A stretch of 64,000 bases of DNA from an uncultured Bifidobacteriaceae bacterium (lineage in GTDB: Bacteria > Actinomycetota > Actinomycetes > Actinomycetales > Bifidobacteriaceae): contig CAMPNN010000003.1 in NCBI GenBank assembly GCA_946891915.1, positions 1 to 64,000 of the forward strand. The letters are read 5' to 3'. A model generated the notes under the pieces. The model ran no database searches and was not told the origin of the DNA. It saw nothing but the letters and a program-made list of their open reading frames with translations. A program made the position numbers and the translations under genes. Of this stretch, positions 33,807-43,926 are shown piece after piece; the first letter of the stretch is position 1, and each line of letters begins with the position of its first letter.

Positions 33807-34601
33807 ATGGCTTTTGAAAATGTGGATTATACGTCGTTGAATATTCCGGCGGCTCCTTTTAGTGACCCTTCTCGCATACCAGATTTTCCTAAGGGTAAGG
33901 TTCCTCGTCATGTTGGCGTAATTATGGACGGTAATGGGCGTTGGGCCAAAGAGCGTGGCATGATTCGTACTGAAGGGCACAAGGCTGCAGAGCCTGTTGT
34001 TTTCGACACAATTGCCGGCGCGATTGAAGCAGGGGTGCGTTATTTAAGCCTGTATACTTTTTCCACGGAAAATTGGAAGCGTTCTCCGCAAGAAGTGCGC
34101 TTTTTAATGGGATTTTCTAGGGATATTATTCACCGCAGAGTTGCGCAAATGAACGAATGGGGTGTTCGCGTGCGCTGGGCTGGTCGCCGTCCGCGTTTGT
34201 GGAAATCTGTTATTGACGAGTTGGAAAAAGCTCAGGAAATTACTAAGAACAATAAAACTATTGACGTTGTTTTTTGCTTAAATTATGGTGGTCGCGCTGA
34301 GATTGCGGATGCGTGTGCCGAAATTGCTAAGGAAATTCGCGATGGCAAAATTAAGGGTGATCGCGTTACAGAAAAGATGATTGCTGAGCATTTGTACAAT
34401 CCGGATATTCCAGATTGTGATTTGGTTATTCGAACTTCCGGTGAGCAGCGCACAAGTAACTTTTTGCCTTGGCAAGCGTCGTATGCGGAGCTTGATTTTG
34501 TGCCGGAACTATTCCCAGATTACGGCCGCGAAGCACTGTGGAGGTCGATTGACCGTTATGCGCATCGCGACCGCAGGTTTGGCGGCGTAAAAAACGCTTA
34601 A
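33807..34601 (+). CDS. uppS: Isoprenyl (undecaprenyl-type) diphosphate synthase
   Basis: Makes the polyprenyl carrier for cell-wall synthesis. The 264-aa protein has the cis-prenyltransferase signature HVGVIMDGNGRWAKERG with the catalytic Asp, the block LYTFSTENWKR and the C-terminal RTSGEQRTSNFLPWQ. It lies two bases behind recO, the order common in actinobacteria. Confidence 0.96.
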   Translation: MAFENVDYTSLNIPAAPFSDPSRIPDFPKGKVPRHVGVIMDGNGRWAKERGMIRTEGHKAAEPVVFDTIAGAIEAGVRYLSLYTFSTENWKRSPQEVRFLMGFSRDIIHRRVAQMNEWGVRVRWAGRRPRLWKSVIDELEKAQEITKNNKTIDVVFCLNYGGRAEIADACAEIAKEIRDGKIKGDRVTEKMIAEHLYNPDIPDCDLVIRTSGEQRTSNFLPWQASYAELDFVPELFPDYGREALWRSIDRYAHRDRRFGGVKNA

Positions 34602-34607
34602 ACGCGC

Positions 34608-34976
34608 TTAATCTTCGTTGTTTTCGCGTTCTTTGAGAATCTTATCTACGAGCGCTGCTTTTGCGTCAATCTGACCGCTGAAACCAGGGCGAATATCCAG
34701 CTTAAGGATTACCCCCGTGCGATATCCTTTATTGACTAACGTCATAGTTGCGTCACGAACAACGCGCATAACGTCGTCAAATTCGCCTTCAATATTGGTG
34801 AACATCGCGTTGGTTTCGTTTTTTAATCCAGAATCGCGAATAACTTGCACAGCGTCAGCCACGTACTCGCTTAACTCGTCGCCAACGCCGCTAGGAGCGA
34901 TGCACAATGCCGCAACTGTGTTGGTTTTGTGCTCGCTCGCATTGTCATTTTTGTTCTCGCTATTATTTTCGCTCAT
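34608..34976 (-). CDS. MTH1187/YkoF-type thiamine-binding-fold protein (DUF77)
   Basis: A 122-aa protein with a polar N-terminal tail and a ferredoxin-like DUF77 domain (CIAPSGVGDELSEYVADAVQ, then NAMFTNIEGEFDDVMRVV). Family members bind thiamine or related pyrimidines. The start at 34976 follows AAAGGGATTGTTGCT. It lies convergent to uppS. Its link to the ECF S-component and thiamine pyrophosphokinase elsewhere in the window is suggestive only. Confidence 0.82.
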   Translation of the reverse strand: MSENNSENKNDNASEHKTNTVAALCIAPSGVGDELSEYVADAVQVIRDSGLKNETNAMFTNIEGEFDDVMRVVRDATMTLVNKGYRTGVILKLDIRPGFSGQIDAKAALVDKILKERENNED

Positions 34977-35117
34977 AGCAACAATCCCTTTAAACTTGTG
35001 CCACATTAAACAAATTGCAATATTTATGTTATTTTGATAATTCTACAAGCGTCACAGGGTTTTTCTATAATGGCAACGTTTTCACCCAAATTTTCTAGTT
35101 TTACGAAAAGGTGTATT

Positions 35118-36638
35118 GTGGCTGTTTCAAAGCTTGATGAAGTCGTGTCCTTGGCTAAGCGTCGAGGTTTTGTGTTCCCAGCTGGCGAAATTTACGGCGG
35201 CACGCGCTCCGCGTGGGATTATGGCCCTTTGGGCGTTGCGTTGAAGGATAATATCAAGCGCGAATGGTGGCGTTACATGGTAACCACGCGCGGCGATGTT
35301 GTTGGCGTGGATACTTCCGTTATTTTGCCTTCTCAAGTTTGGGTTGCTTCTGGTCACGTTTCCGTGTTTAACGATCCTTTAATCGAGTGCTTGAACTGCC
35401 ATAAGCGTCATCGTGCAGACAAGTTGGAAGAGTCTTATGCCGAAAAGCATGGCGATAAAATGCCAGAAAACGGCTTAAAAGACATTGCTTGCCCAGATTG
35501 CGGCACTCGCGGAAACTGGACTGAGCCGCGCGACTTCAACATGATGCTTCGCACTCATTTAGGACCTGTTGAAGACGAAAACAGCTTGCATTATTTGCGT
35601 CCAGAAACAGCTCAGGGTATTTTTGTAGACTTTAAGAACGTTATGACTTCCACGCGTCAAAAGCCGCCTTTTGGTATTGCAAATATTGGTAAGTCTTTCC
35701 GTAACGAAATTACGCCAGGAAACTTTATTTTCCGCACTCGCGAGTTTGAGCAGATGGAAATGGAGTTCTTTGTAGAGCCTGGAACCGATGAAGCTTGGCA
35801 TCAGTATTGGATTGACACTCGCGTTCGCTGGTACGTGGACTTGGGTGTGAAGCCAGAAAACTTGCGCATGTACGAGCATCCTAAGGAGAAGCTCAGCCAC
35901 TATTCCAAGCGCACTGTCGATATCGAATACAAATTCGGCTTCCAAGGATCTGATTGGGGAGAGCTTGAGGGTATTGCAAACCGTACCGATTACGATTTGT
36001 CTGCTCATGCTAAGCATTCCGGTGAGGATTTGAGCTACTTTAACCAGGCTACTGGCGAAAAGTACGTGCCTTACGTTATTGAGCCTGCTGCCGGTCTTAC
36101 GCGCTCGCTTATGGCATTCTTGGTTGATGCTTACGATGTTGACGAAGCTCCAAACACTAAGGGCGGCGTTGATAAGCGTACTGTTCTTCGACTTGATCCT
36201 CGCTTGGCTCCTGTTAAGGCTGCAGTTTTGCCATTGAGCAAGAAGCCAGAATTGCAATCCGTTGCTCAAGATTTGGCTGCAGATTTGCGCCAGCACGATT
36301 GGGTTATTGATTACGACGAAGCAGGCGCTATTGGCCGCCGCTACCGCCGCGAAGACGAAATCGGTACTCCTTTGTGCGTAACAGTTGACTTCGATACTTT
36401 AGACGACCACGCTGTTACAATTCGCGAGCGCGACACAATGCAGCAGGAGCGCGTTTCTTTGGATAAGGTTGCAGATTACGTTGCTAGTCGCATTAACGAA
36501 AAGCGCGTTAAGTATCCGCAAGGCCCTGTTGAAATCGTTGGCACTCGTGCAGCCGACGGCGCTACGGATATTGCTAAAGAAGCAGGTGAGGACGAATCTA
36601 CTCCTGTTAAAATCGCAACTGCAGGCGGATTGTACTAA
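35118..36638 (+). CDS. glyS: Glycyl-tRNA synthetase (dimeric type)
   Basis: A class II synthetase of the alpha-2 type, 506 aa from GTG 35118 ([20 protein letters not shown]). Motifs: [20 protein letters not shown] at the N-terminus, the zinc-like CLNCHKRHR...CPDCG insertion, motif 2 [12 protein letters not shown], and [17 protein letters not shown] near the C-terminal motif 3. GTG 35118 has GAAAAGGTG upstream and is preferred to upstream in-frame starts at 35070 and 35034, whose extra residues do not resemble the family. The alpha-2-type gene is often also called glyQS or glyRS. Confidence 0.95.
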   Translation: MAVSKLDEVVSLAKRRGFVFPAGEIYGGTRSAWDYGPLGVALKDNIKREWWRYMVTTRGDVVGVDTSVILPSQVWVASGHVSVFNDPLIECLNCHKRHRADKLEESYAEKHGDKMPENGLKDIACPDCGTRGNWTEPRDFNMMLRTHLGPVEDENSLHYLRPETAQGIFVDFKNVMTSTRQKPPFGIANIGKSFRNEITPGNFIFRTREFEQMEMEFFVEPGTDEAWHQYWIDTRVRWYVDLGVKPENLRMYEHPKEKLSHYSKRTVDIEYKFGFQGSDWGELEGIANRTDYDLSAHAKHSGEDLSYFNQATGEKYVPYVIEPAAGLTRSLMAFLVDAYDVDEAPNTKGGVDKRTVLRLDPRLAPVKAAVLPLSKKPELQSVAQDLAADLRQHDWVIDYDEAGAIGRRYRREDEIGTPLCVTVDFDTLDDHAVTIRERDTMQQERVSLDKVADYVASRINEKRVKYPQGPVEIVGTRAADGATDIAKEAGEDESTPVKIATAGGLY

Positions 36639-36706
36639 TCGCGCTTAAGCATATCTTAAGTATTAATAAGCAAAAATATTATTAAAGTGAACGGAGTTAA
36701 AGCAAT

Positions 36707-37861
36707 ATGAATTTTTCTATAAAACCAGTAGATTTAGGGAAAGTTCATATTGCTACTCCTGTTGTTTTATCTCCAATGGCTGGAATCACTAACTGGCCAT
36801 TTCGTGTAATCTGCCGTGAATTTGGTCCGGACGGGCTTTACGTGGCTGAAATGATTACAGCTAGAGCATTAGTCGCAAGAAATCCAAAAGCGCTTAGACT
36901 TTGCCGTTTTGCTCCTAGTGAAAAAGTGCGCTCACTGCAACTTTATGGCGTAAATCCTTCTATTGTAGAGCTTGCTGCTCGAATTGTTGTTGACGAAAAC
37001 ATGGCTGACCATGTTGACTTAAACTTCGGATGCCCAGTTCCTAAAGTAACAAGACGCGGCGGCGGATCTGCTCTTCCTTGGAAAACAGATTTGTTGCAGG
37101 AGATTTTACATCGCGTTGTTTCTGTTTGTAATCCTGCAGGGATCCCAGTCACAGCTAAATTCCGCGTTGGTATTGACGAAGATCATGAAACTTTCATGCA
37201 AGCTGGTCATATTGCTCAGGAGGAGGGTTGTGCTGCTGTAACTTTGCACGCTCGCACAACTGCAGAATATTACGGTGGTCATTCAGATTGGCAGCGTATT
37301 GGGGAGCTTGTAGAAGCTCTTGATATTCCTGTTTTTGGCAACGGTGATATTTGGGGTGCTGAGGATGCGCTCGCAATGTTTAAGGAAACTGGTTGCGCAG
37401 GAGTTGCTATTGGTCGCGGATGTCAGGGTAGGCCTTGGATTTTTGCGGATATTCGTAACGCTTGCGAGGGAAGTAGTGAGCGTGTTAATCCAACTTTGGC
37501 GGAAGTTGGTTCAGTAATTTTGCGTCATCTTGAACTTTTGGTTGAGTTTTATGATGGTGACGAGCGTATGGCTGTTCACGACTTGCGTAAGCATATTGCT
37601 TGGTACTTAAAAGGTTTCCCAGTTGGTGGCGGCACTCGTAAAGCTTTTATGGAATGCGAGTCTATTGAGGATGTTAAACGCAACCTAAACATGCTTGATG
37701 GCTCTCTTCGTTTGCCAGAACAAGTGTTAGACACGCCGCGCGGTCGCGTGCGTTTTGCTAAAAAAGTTCATTTGCCATACGGCTGGTTGGATTCTCGCAC
37801 TACAAGTCACGAAGAGCGTGAAGCTTTGTTTGGCGATGATCCTATGGATGCCAGTTACTAG
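36707..37861 (+). CDS. dusB: tRNA-dihydrouridine synthase
   Basis: FMN-dependent enzyme that reduces uridines in tRNA. The 384-aa protein has the Dus signature VVLSPMAGITNWPFR, the active-site segment NFGCPVPKVTRRGGGSALP with the catalytic Cys, and the FMN phosphate motif GNGDIWG...GVAIGRGCQGRPW. ACGGAGTT precedes the ATG. It follows glyS by 68 bases and may share its transcript. Confidence 0.95.
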   Translation: MNFSIKPVDLGKVHIATPVVLSPMAGITNWPFRVICREFGPDGLYVAEMITARALVARNPKALRLCRFAPSEKVRSLQLYGVNPSIVELAARIVVDENMADHVDLNFGCPVPKVTRRGGGSALPWKTDLLQEILHRVVSVCNPAGIPVTAKFRVGIDEDHETFMQAGHIAQEEGCAAVTLHARTTAEYYGGHSDWQRIGELVEALDIPVFGNGDIWGAEDALAMFKETGCAGVAIGRGCQGRPWIFADIRNACEGSSERVNPTLAEVGSVILRHLELLVEFYDGDERMAVHDLRKHIAWYLKGFPVGGGTRKAFMECESIEDVKRNLNMLDGSLRLPEQVLDTPRGRVRFAKKVHLPYGWLDSRTTSHEEREALFGDDPMDASY

Positions 37862-38063
37862 AGTTTTCTAGGGTTTTTATTGTTTTTATAAGTTAATTAT
37901 TTTGTTGACTTATGTGAAAAATTAATTGTTGCAAATATTTGCGTATGGCCCGGTGTATTATCGAAGCAGTGACATTTTTCCAGTTTATTGTGGAAACGTC
38001 GTCAGTATCGAGCGTTTTGCGCTAAAATATTGTGTAAACGTGCGTGAGTGACAGGAGACAACG

Positions 38064-39275
38064 GTGAGCGAGATTGCCCAGACTGACAATTTCAACGACA
38101 AAACCATCATCAAGGTAGTCGGCGTCGGTGGTGCCGGCGGTAACGCTGTCAATCGGATGATCAGCGAGGGCTTACAGAATGTAGAATTTGTAGCCATTAA
38201 TACTGACGCTAAAGATTTGCTGCGTTCTGACGCTGATGTAAAGATTTCATTATCTGATGCTTCGAGTCGAGGCCTTGGTGCTGGTGCTGACCCTGAGAAA
38301 GGCGCAAAAGCTGCTCAGGATCATCAGTCAGACATTGAAGAGGCACTTAAGGGTGCCGATATGGTATTCGTAACATGCGGTGAAGGCGGTGGTACAGGCA
38401 CCGGCGCAAGTCCTATTGTTGCTCGTGCTGCGCATCAGCAGGGAGCATTGACTATTGCAGTAGTTACGCGTCCATTCGGATTTGAAGGACCGCAGCGTGC
38501 TGCGTCAGCCAAACTTGGTATTGAGAATCTTCGAAAAGAAGTAGATGCGTTAATCGTAATTCCAAACGATCGTTTGTTGGAGATTTCTGATCGCACTATT
38601 GGCATTATTGAGGCCTTTAAGACTGCTGATACTGCGTTACTTGCAGGCGTTCAAGGCATTACTGATTTAATTACCATGAATTCTTACATTCATGTTGATT
38701 TCTCTGATGTGACGGCCGTTCTTCGAGGCGCTGGTACCGCATTATTCGGCATTGGTTCCGCAAAAGGTGAAGATCGCGCAACTCACGCTGCAGAGATAGC
38801 TATCAGCTCCCCATTGCTGGAAGAGAGCATTGAGGGTGCTCACGGTGCTTTGATTAATATTGCTGGTCCAAATGATTTGAAGCTTCAAGAAGCATCCGCT
38901 GCTACTGAGCTTGTGCGTAAGGCTATTCATCCAGAAGCACAGATTATTTGGGGTCTTTCATTGGATGATTCCTACGGAGATGAAGTTCGAGTTACAGTTA
39001 TCGCCGCCGGTTTCGATCCTCACCCTAAGTCGGAAGAAGCTTCGGCTCAAGCTGGACAGTTTGTTGACATGCAAGCGGATGTTAAGACTGTTGCTCCAGC
39101 TCAGTCCACTTCTGCAGTTAATGAGGAAACTAAGCCTAATCAGCAAGCCGAGCAGTCTGCTGCAGTGCAGTCCGTGTTTGATTCTGTAGCAAATCAGCAG
39201 TATGCACAATCTCCTATGCAGCAACAAGCTTCAGCTGAACCGGATGAATTAGATATTCCTGATTTTCTGCGTTAA
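38064..39275 (+). CDS. ftsZ: Cell division protein FtsZ
   Basis: Tubulin-like GTPase that forms the division ring. The 403-aa protein has the GTP-binding signature CGEGGGTGTGASP (105-117) and the VVGVGGAGGNAVNRM start, then a Gln/Ala-rich linker and the C-terminal interaction peptide DELDIPDFLR. GTG start with ACAGGAGACAAC upstream. sepF follows after 24 bases. Confidence 0.98.
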   Translation: MSEIAQTDNFNDKTIIKVVGVGGAGGNAVNRMISEGLQNVEFVAINTDAKDLLRSDADVKISLSDASSRGLGAGADPEKGAKAAQDHQSDIEEALKGADMVFVTCGEGGGTGTGASPIVARAAHQQGALTIAVVTRPFGFEGPQRAASAKLGIENLRKEVDALIVIPNDRLLEISDRTIGIIEAFKTADTALLAGVQGITDLITMNSYIHVDFSDVTAVLRGAGTALFGIGSAKGEDRATHAAEIAISSPLLEESIEGAHGALINIAGPNDLKLQEASAATELVRKAIHPEAQIIWGLSLDDSYGDEVRVTVIAAGFDPHPKSEEASAQAGQFVDMQADVKTVAPAQSTSAVNEETKPNQQAEQSAAVQSVFDSVANQQYAQSPMQQQASAEPDELDIPDFLR

Positions 39276-39299
39276 GCGTAACGAGGGGAGGGTTGCTTC

Positions 39300-39764
39300 A
39301 TGGCTGGCTTTATGAAGAGCGTGATGTCGTATGTTGGCATGGCAGATGTGCCTGAAGACGATGATTATTCTGAGTCCGGTGTTCAAGAAACATCGTTTGA
39401 TAATGATCGCACGGTAGCTCCTGCTGTGTCGCAACGTAGTGATGATTTGCGTGCTGGCAGTTCTTCTGTGCGAGCGAATATTAATCGCATGAGCCGCATT
39501 ACTACAATTCATCCTAAGTCGTATGATGATGCGCAAATGGTTGGTCGAGCTTTGCGAGATGGTATTCCAGTTGTGTTGAATCTTACTGGTGTCACAGAGT
39601 CTGTTGCGTATCGCATTGTTGATTTTTCTGCTGGAGTAGTATTCGGCGTGCGCGGTTCTATTGAGCGTGTAACTCCTCGCGTGTTCTTGCTCAGCCCGGC
39701 TCAAGTGAATATTAAAGTAGAAGATAATCCGAACGTAGATACTGCTCGTGACTTATTCTCTTAA
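39300..39764 (+). CDS. sepF: SepF-type cell division protein
   Basis: Membrane anchor and bundler of FtsZ in bacteria without FtsA. The 154-aa protein begins with the amphipathic MAGFMKSVMSYVGM, has an acidic linker and the SepF core (THPKSYDDAQMVGRALRDGI-like, then GSIERVTPRVFLLSPAQVNI). GAGGGGAGGG precedes the ATG. It forms an operon with ftsZ and ends at a terminator. Confidence 0.95.
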   Translation: MAGFMKSVMSYVGMADVPEDDDYSESGVQETSFDNDRTVAPAVSQRSDDLRAGSSSVRANINRMSRITTIHPKSYDDAQMVGRALRDGIPVVLNLTGVTESVAYRIVDFSAGVVFGVRGSIERVTPRVFLLSPAQVNIKVEDNPNVDTARDLFS

Positions 39765-39791
39765 AACGTATTACGCAATAAGATTTTAATT

Positions 39792-39829
39792 AAGCAGCGT
39801 TTGTCTAATGACTTGCGCTGCTTTTTTAT
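39792..39829 (+). terminator. Terminator after ftsZ-sepF
   Basis: Stem AAGCAGCG/CGCTGCTT with a 16-base loop followed by TTTTT. Confidence 0.85.
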
Positions 39830-39919
39830 ACTTTTTGGTAGCATAAACAATGCGTACGTGCATGACTAAAATCATGCGAATTTAACTAAAGGCGTATAGC
39901 CAATAACGAAAGTAATCTA

Positions 39920-40738
39920 ATGAGCAGTGAAAATGAAAACGAAAACACTATGCAAGCTAAGCAACGCTCTGTATTGTCGTTTGTGCGTCGTTCTGGACGC
40001 TTAGATGCGCGTTTACAGCACGCTCAGGAGCGTTACGCAAGTCAGTACCTATTAGACGTTACTGAAGCTCCTGGCTCTTTTAGATTGCGCGAAAATTTGC
40101 GCATTACGCCTGAATGGATTAAAGATAATTGGGGCAATAATAATCCGCTTATTGTTGAAATCGGTTCCGGGCAGGGCGAAAACATTGTTGCTGCGGCAGA
40201 GCGTTTACCGGAAACTAACTTTTTAGCGCTTGAAGTTTATGATCCAGGCGTTGCTCACACAATGCTTTTAGCTGGAAAGCAAGGCTTAACTAATCTTCGC
40301 ATTGCGCAAATTAACGCTCCTGATTTCTTCGCTGCATGCGATTTAGGCGTTTTAGAAGAAGTTTGGACTTTCTTCCCAGACCCATGGCCTAAAATGCGCC
40401 ACCATAAGCGTCGTATTGTGCAACCAGAGCTTGCTTCTACAATCCACCAAGCATTGCGTAAAGAGGGCGCGTGGCGCATTGCTACGGATATTGAGGATTA
40501 CGCTTTGCACGTGCACGAAGTTATGGATTCTCGCGAAGATTTCGCAAATATTGGTGAATTAAAAGTAAGCCTTCCAATTGAGCACGTTGGAAAAGGTACA
40601 GCTGATACTGCAGCAGATCTTCCTCACGCAGATTTTAGCGAATCTGAACGTTTTGCTGGTCGCGTTCTTACGAATTTTGAGCGCAAAGGTTTGGAGGCTG
40701 GTCGCACGATTCACGACTTCACCTATCTTGCGCAATAA
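39920..40738 (+). CDS. trmB: tRNA (guanine-N7-)-methyltransferase
   Basis: S-adenosylmethionine-dependent enzyme that methylates G46 of tRNA. The 272-aa protein has the SAM motif [16 protein letters not shown] and the TrmB signature [26 protein letters not shown] lies upstream of the ATG. It is a single gene with its own intergenic flanks. Confidence 0.96.
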   Translation: MSSENENENTMQAKQRSVLSFVRRSGRLDARLQHAQERYASQYLLDVTEAPGSFRLRENLRITPEWIKDNWGNNNPLIVEIGSGQGENIVAAAERLPETNFLALEVYDPGVAHTMLLAGKQGLTNLRIAQINAPDFFAACDLGVLEEVWTFFPDPWPKMRHHKRRIVQPELASTIHQALRKEGAWRIATDIEDYALHVHEVMDSREDFANIGELKVSLPIEHVGKGTADTAADLPHADFSESERFAGRVLTNFERKGLEAGRTIHDFTYLAQ

Positions 40739-40939
40739 TGCTATGCAAGCTTAAGTATTCATTGCTTAAAGCAACATTAACATCCACGCAATTGTTTTGT
40801 AAATTACATATAAAATCTTATCTTTTTAATCCAAAAAACTCGCATAAAACAATAAATACGACTATGTTAGTTTATTGTTCGTTAGTACGATTTGCATACG
40901 AAAATTTGCATACGAAAAGAAGAGTTAAGGAGTCTCACA

Positions 40940-42535
40940 ATGGCAGAAAATACGCCAACCGAGCATGGTGAAGAACTGAAAGCTGACGGCACGCAGAAAG
41001 CAGAAGACCGCGTCAATAATCGTTCTCTTCGACCAAATAGCGATTCTTTCAAAGATTTTATGACAAGTAGCTGGGATAATCAGGAGCCAGAAGTTAAGCC
41101 TCTTGAATCTAGCAAGTATATTCCTGCACGATTAGAAGCACTTTCAAAGCGCTTCCCAGGTGAACGTTTAGTCATTCCTGCAGGACAGCCAAAAGTGCGA
41201 AATAACGACTGTGATTACGCCTTCCGCCCAGACACTACTTTTGCTTACTACACTGGCTTAGGTCAAGATTACGAAGCTGGAGCCGTGCTAGTTATGGAAC
41301 CAGTAAGCGAAGAAAGCGAAGAAGCAAAGGCAGGTAAAACTCATATTCCTGAGCTTTTTGTAGCTCCACGCGCAGATAACAGCACCGCAGCATTCTACAG
41401 GGATCCACACTACGGAGAGTACTGGGTTGGCCCACGCGCAGGTTTGAAGGAACTTAAAGCCATGACCGGCATTGAAACGCGAGATATTGCCGAGCTCGAC
41501 GACGCTATTGCAAAAAACGTAAGCGACGACGCAAACGGTGAAGGCATTCGCGTTCGCATTATTCGCGAAACTGATCCGGAGCTTACTGCAAAAGTTGAAA
41601 CAATGCGCGAAGCAAGCGGATTCACAGACGAAGACGCAAACACTTCCGCTGATGACAAACTACACGAATTTGCTGCAGAAGCGCGAATGCTTAAAGACGA
41701 TTACGAAATTCGAGAAATGCGCAAAGCTATAGCCGCTACAAAGCTCGGCTTTGACCGCATGCTTACGCGCTTGCCTCAAGCTCTTGGCAAGGAGCATTCC
41801 GAGCGAATGATGGAAGGCGCATTTAATTCTGTTGCTCGAGAAGAGGGCAATGAAGTTGGATACGACACGATTGTGGCATCCGGAAAGCACGCGCCAATTT
41901 TGCACTGGATGCGCAACACTGGCGTAGTTTCTAGCGGAGAATTGCTTCTTATTGACGCTGGCGTTGAAGTAAACAGCCTCTACACCGCTGACATTACGCG
42001 CACATTCCCAACAAACGGCAAGTTTACCGACTTGCAAAAAAAGCTTTACCAGTGCGTGCTTGACGCTCAACAAGCCGGATTTGAAGCAGCTAAGCCAGGA
42101 GCAACATACTCTGACATTCACCACGCTTGCATGCGAGTATTGGCAGAGCACCTGCACGACTGGGGAATTTTGAAAGTTAGCGTTGAAGAATCATTATCCC
42201 CAGAAGGACAACAGCATCGCCGCTGGCATGCTTGCGGTGTAGCTCACCATCTTGGCTTGGACGTGCACGACTGCGCACAAGCACGCTACGAGTCTTACCA
42301 AGGCGCAAAAATTACGCCAGGAATGATCTTCACTATTGAGCCAGGATTATACTTCGCAGCAAACGATTTAATGCTCCCAGAAGAAATGCGTGGCATTGGC
42401 ATTCGTATTGAAGACGACGTGTTAATGACAGAAAACGGCCCAGAATGGCTTTCTATCGACATTCCAAAGCAAATCGACGATGTGGAAGCATGGATGGCTG
42501 AGCGTGCTCAAAAAAACGATATTTTCGAGCACTAA
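40940..42535 (+). CDS. pepP: Xaa-Pro aminopeptidase (aminopeptidase P, M24B)
   Basis: Cytoplasmic metallopeptidase that removes the N-terminal residue before proline. The 531-aa protein has an N-terminal domain (FAYYTGLGQDYEAGAVLVME) and the pita-bread metal ligands in LLLIDAGVEVNSLYTADITR (Asp, Asp), ACGVAHHLGLDVHD (His), FTIEPGLYF (Glu) and IGIRIEDDVL (Glu). ATG 40940 has TTAAGGAGTC upstream. The acidic N-terminal tail is longer than in E. coli PepP. Confidence 0.93.
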   Translation: MAENTPTEHGEELKADGTQKAEDRVNNRSLRPNSDSFKDFMTSSWDNQEPEVKPLESSKYIPARLEALSKRFPGERLVIPAGQPKVRNNDCDYAFRPDTTFAYYTGLGQDYEAGAVLVMEPVSEESEEAKAGKTHIPELFVAPRADNSTAAFYRDPHYGEYWVGPRAGLKELKAMTGIETRDIAELDDAIAKNVSDDANGEGIRVRIIRETDPELTAKVETMREASGFTDEDANTSADDKLHEFAAEARMLKDDYEIREMRKAIAATKLGFDRMLTRLPQALGKEHSERMMEGAFNSVAREEGNEVGYDTIVASGKHAPILHWMRNTGVVSSGELLLIDAGVEVNSLYTADITRTFPTNGKFTDLQKKLYQCVLDAQQAGFEAAKPGATYSDIHHACMRVLAEHLHDWGILKVSVEESLSPEGQQHRRWHACGVAHHLGLDVHDCAQARYESYQGAKITPGMIFTIEPGLYFAANDLMLPEEMRGIGIRIEDDVLMTENGPEWLSIDIPKQIDDVEAWMAERAQKNDIFEH

Positions 42536-42606
42536 ATAATCAAAAATATAATAATAAATTAATAAAATACTAGCAAAAACTGCTAAATAATGCGCTTAAG
42601 CAGCAC

Positions 42607-42673
42607 TTATGGTGCACTCTGACGAAACGTAACACGCATCAAGCATGTTACTTATCGAAAGGGCGCACCATAA
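42607..42673 (+). other. Cruciform-like structured element before the sugar kinase
   Basis: An outer 9-bp stem TTATGGTGC (42607-42615)/GCACCATAA (42665-42673) encloses a second hairpin GTAACA-C-GC/GC-A-TGTTAC (42629-42651), leaving two purine-rich internal strands that both contain CGAAA. It has no T-run, so it is not a plain terminator. It lies 134 bases before the kinase start and 72 bases after pepP. It could be a small RNA, an mRNA leader element or an operator-bearing cruciform. Confidence 0.5.
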
Positions 42674-42806
42674 TTGTTTATATAGCAGTTTTATAAGCAA
42701 AATTTGCACCGAAATGCTTTTACAAAGTTAGTAGTTAAGTTAGTAATTAAGGTAAATTACGAGCACGCTACCGGCTTGCTGCACTGACGCGCGCGAAAGG
42801 AATGTT

Positions 42807-43703
42807 ATGTCTAAGCCAATTGTTCTTTCACTAGGCGAACTTTTATGGGACTTACTTCCACACGGAAAGCGCGTGGGTGGAGCGCCAGCGAATTTCGCAT
42901 ACCACGCACAATGCCACGGAGCACAAAGCTGCATGATTAGCGCTGTTGGTCAAGATCAGCTCGGAGACGAATTGATTGACAAAGTCAACAAGGCAGGAAT
43001 CACTTCGATTATTCAGCGCAACGCTTGGCCAACCAGCACAGTAGAAATAGCGCTAAAAAATGGCATTCCAGAATACACTATTATGCGAAATATTGCGTGG
43101 GATCATATTCTTTATACGCGAGAGCTTATTGATTTAGTAGAACGCGCAGACGCAGTATGCTTCGGAACTCTTAGCCTTCGTTCGCAAGAAACTCACGACA
43201 CCATTCTTCAATTATTGAAACACACTAAGCCTGGAGCAATGAAGTTCTTCGATATTAATATTCGAAGCGATCACTACTCAAAAGATCTTATTGACACGCT
43301 CCTTCAAGAAGCCACAGTTTTCAAGCTTAACGATTCCGAATTATTCCTACTGCGCGACATGTTCAACATTCGCGACACTTCCGACGAAGAAGCTTGCCGC
43401 TGGTTCCAAGCACGCTATGCGCTTGATTACGTGATTCTTACAGGCGGATCCACCTTTAGCACGATTATTACCAGCACTGGAGAAAGCTCCACTATTCCAA
43501 CGCCTCACGTGGATATCATTGACACTGTAGGCGCAGGCGACGCATTTTCCGGAGTATTCGCAACACATATTCTTGAAGGTGAAAGCCTTAAGGAAGCACA
43601 CCGCGCAGCCGTCAACACTGCTGCCTTCGTGTGCACTCAAGAAGGCGCATGGCCTAAATATCCTAAGCAAATACCGGATTATTTAGCAAAATCTGGAAAA
43701 TAA
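42807..43703 (+). CDS. PfkB-family carbohydrate kinase (fructokinase-like)
   Basis: The 298-aa ribokinase-family enzyme has the N-terminal GxG block VGGAPANFAYHAQ, and the catalytic motif DTVGAGDAFSGVFATHIL with the base Asp. The GGAPANFA start fits fructokinases. CGAAAGGAATGTT gives a good ribosome site. It is a single gene closed by a terminator, so the context does not fix the sugar. Confidence 0.88.
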   Translation: MSKPIVLSLGELLWDLLPHGKRVGGAPANFAYHAQCHGAQSCMISAVGQDQLGDELIDKVNKAGITSIIQRNAWPTSTVEIALKNGIPEYTIMRNIAWDHILYTRELIDLVERADAVCFGTLSLRSQETHDTILQLLKHTKPGAMKFFDINIRSDHYSKDLIDTLLQEATVFKLNDSELFLLRDMFNIRDTSDEEACRWFQARYALDYVILTGGSTFSTIITSTGESSTIPTPHVDIIDTVGAGDAFSGVFATHILEGESLKEAHRAAVNTAAFVCTQEGAWPKYPKQIPDYLAKSGK

Positions 43704-43739
43704 AATAAAACTTAACTCACAAAAATACGAATAACAAAT

Positions 43740-43777
43740 AACGCCACTTCATGAATTTGATGAAGCGGCGTTATTTA
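43740..43777. terminator. Bidirectional-type terminator between the kinase and a tRNA
   Basis: Stem AACGCCaCTTCAT/ATGAAGcGGCGTT (13 positions, one C-A mismatch) with a 7-base loop and ATTT after it. It lies downstream of both the plus-strand kinase and the minus-strand tRNA. Confidence 0.85.
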
Positions 43778-43782
43778 CTTAG

Positions 43783-43856
43783 TGGGGCCTCAGGGGCTTG
43801 AACCCTGGACCGACGGATTATGAGTCCGCTGCTCTAACCGACTGAGCTAAAGCCCC
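43783..43856 (-). tRNA. tRNA with anticodon CAT (elongator Met, or Ile2 if modified)
   Basis: Minus-strand cloverleaf: acceptor GGGGCTT/AGGCCCC, D-arm AGCTCAGTCGGTTAGAGC, anticodon stem CGGA/TCCG region with loop CTCATAA, T-arm GGGTTCAAGCCCC, discriminator A. It lacks initiator features. CAT can be elongator methionine or, after lysidine modification, isoleucine; I cannot decide by eye. Confidence 0.93.
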
Positions 43857-43926
43857 ACGCCGAAAACTCGGCAAAAGCTAGATTAGCACACACCCATAAA
43901 CGTTGCCAACCTAGTGCGTCGAATTT

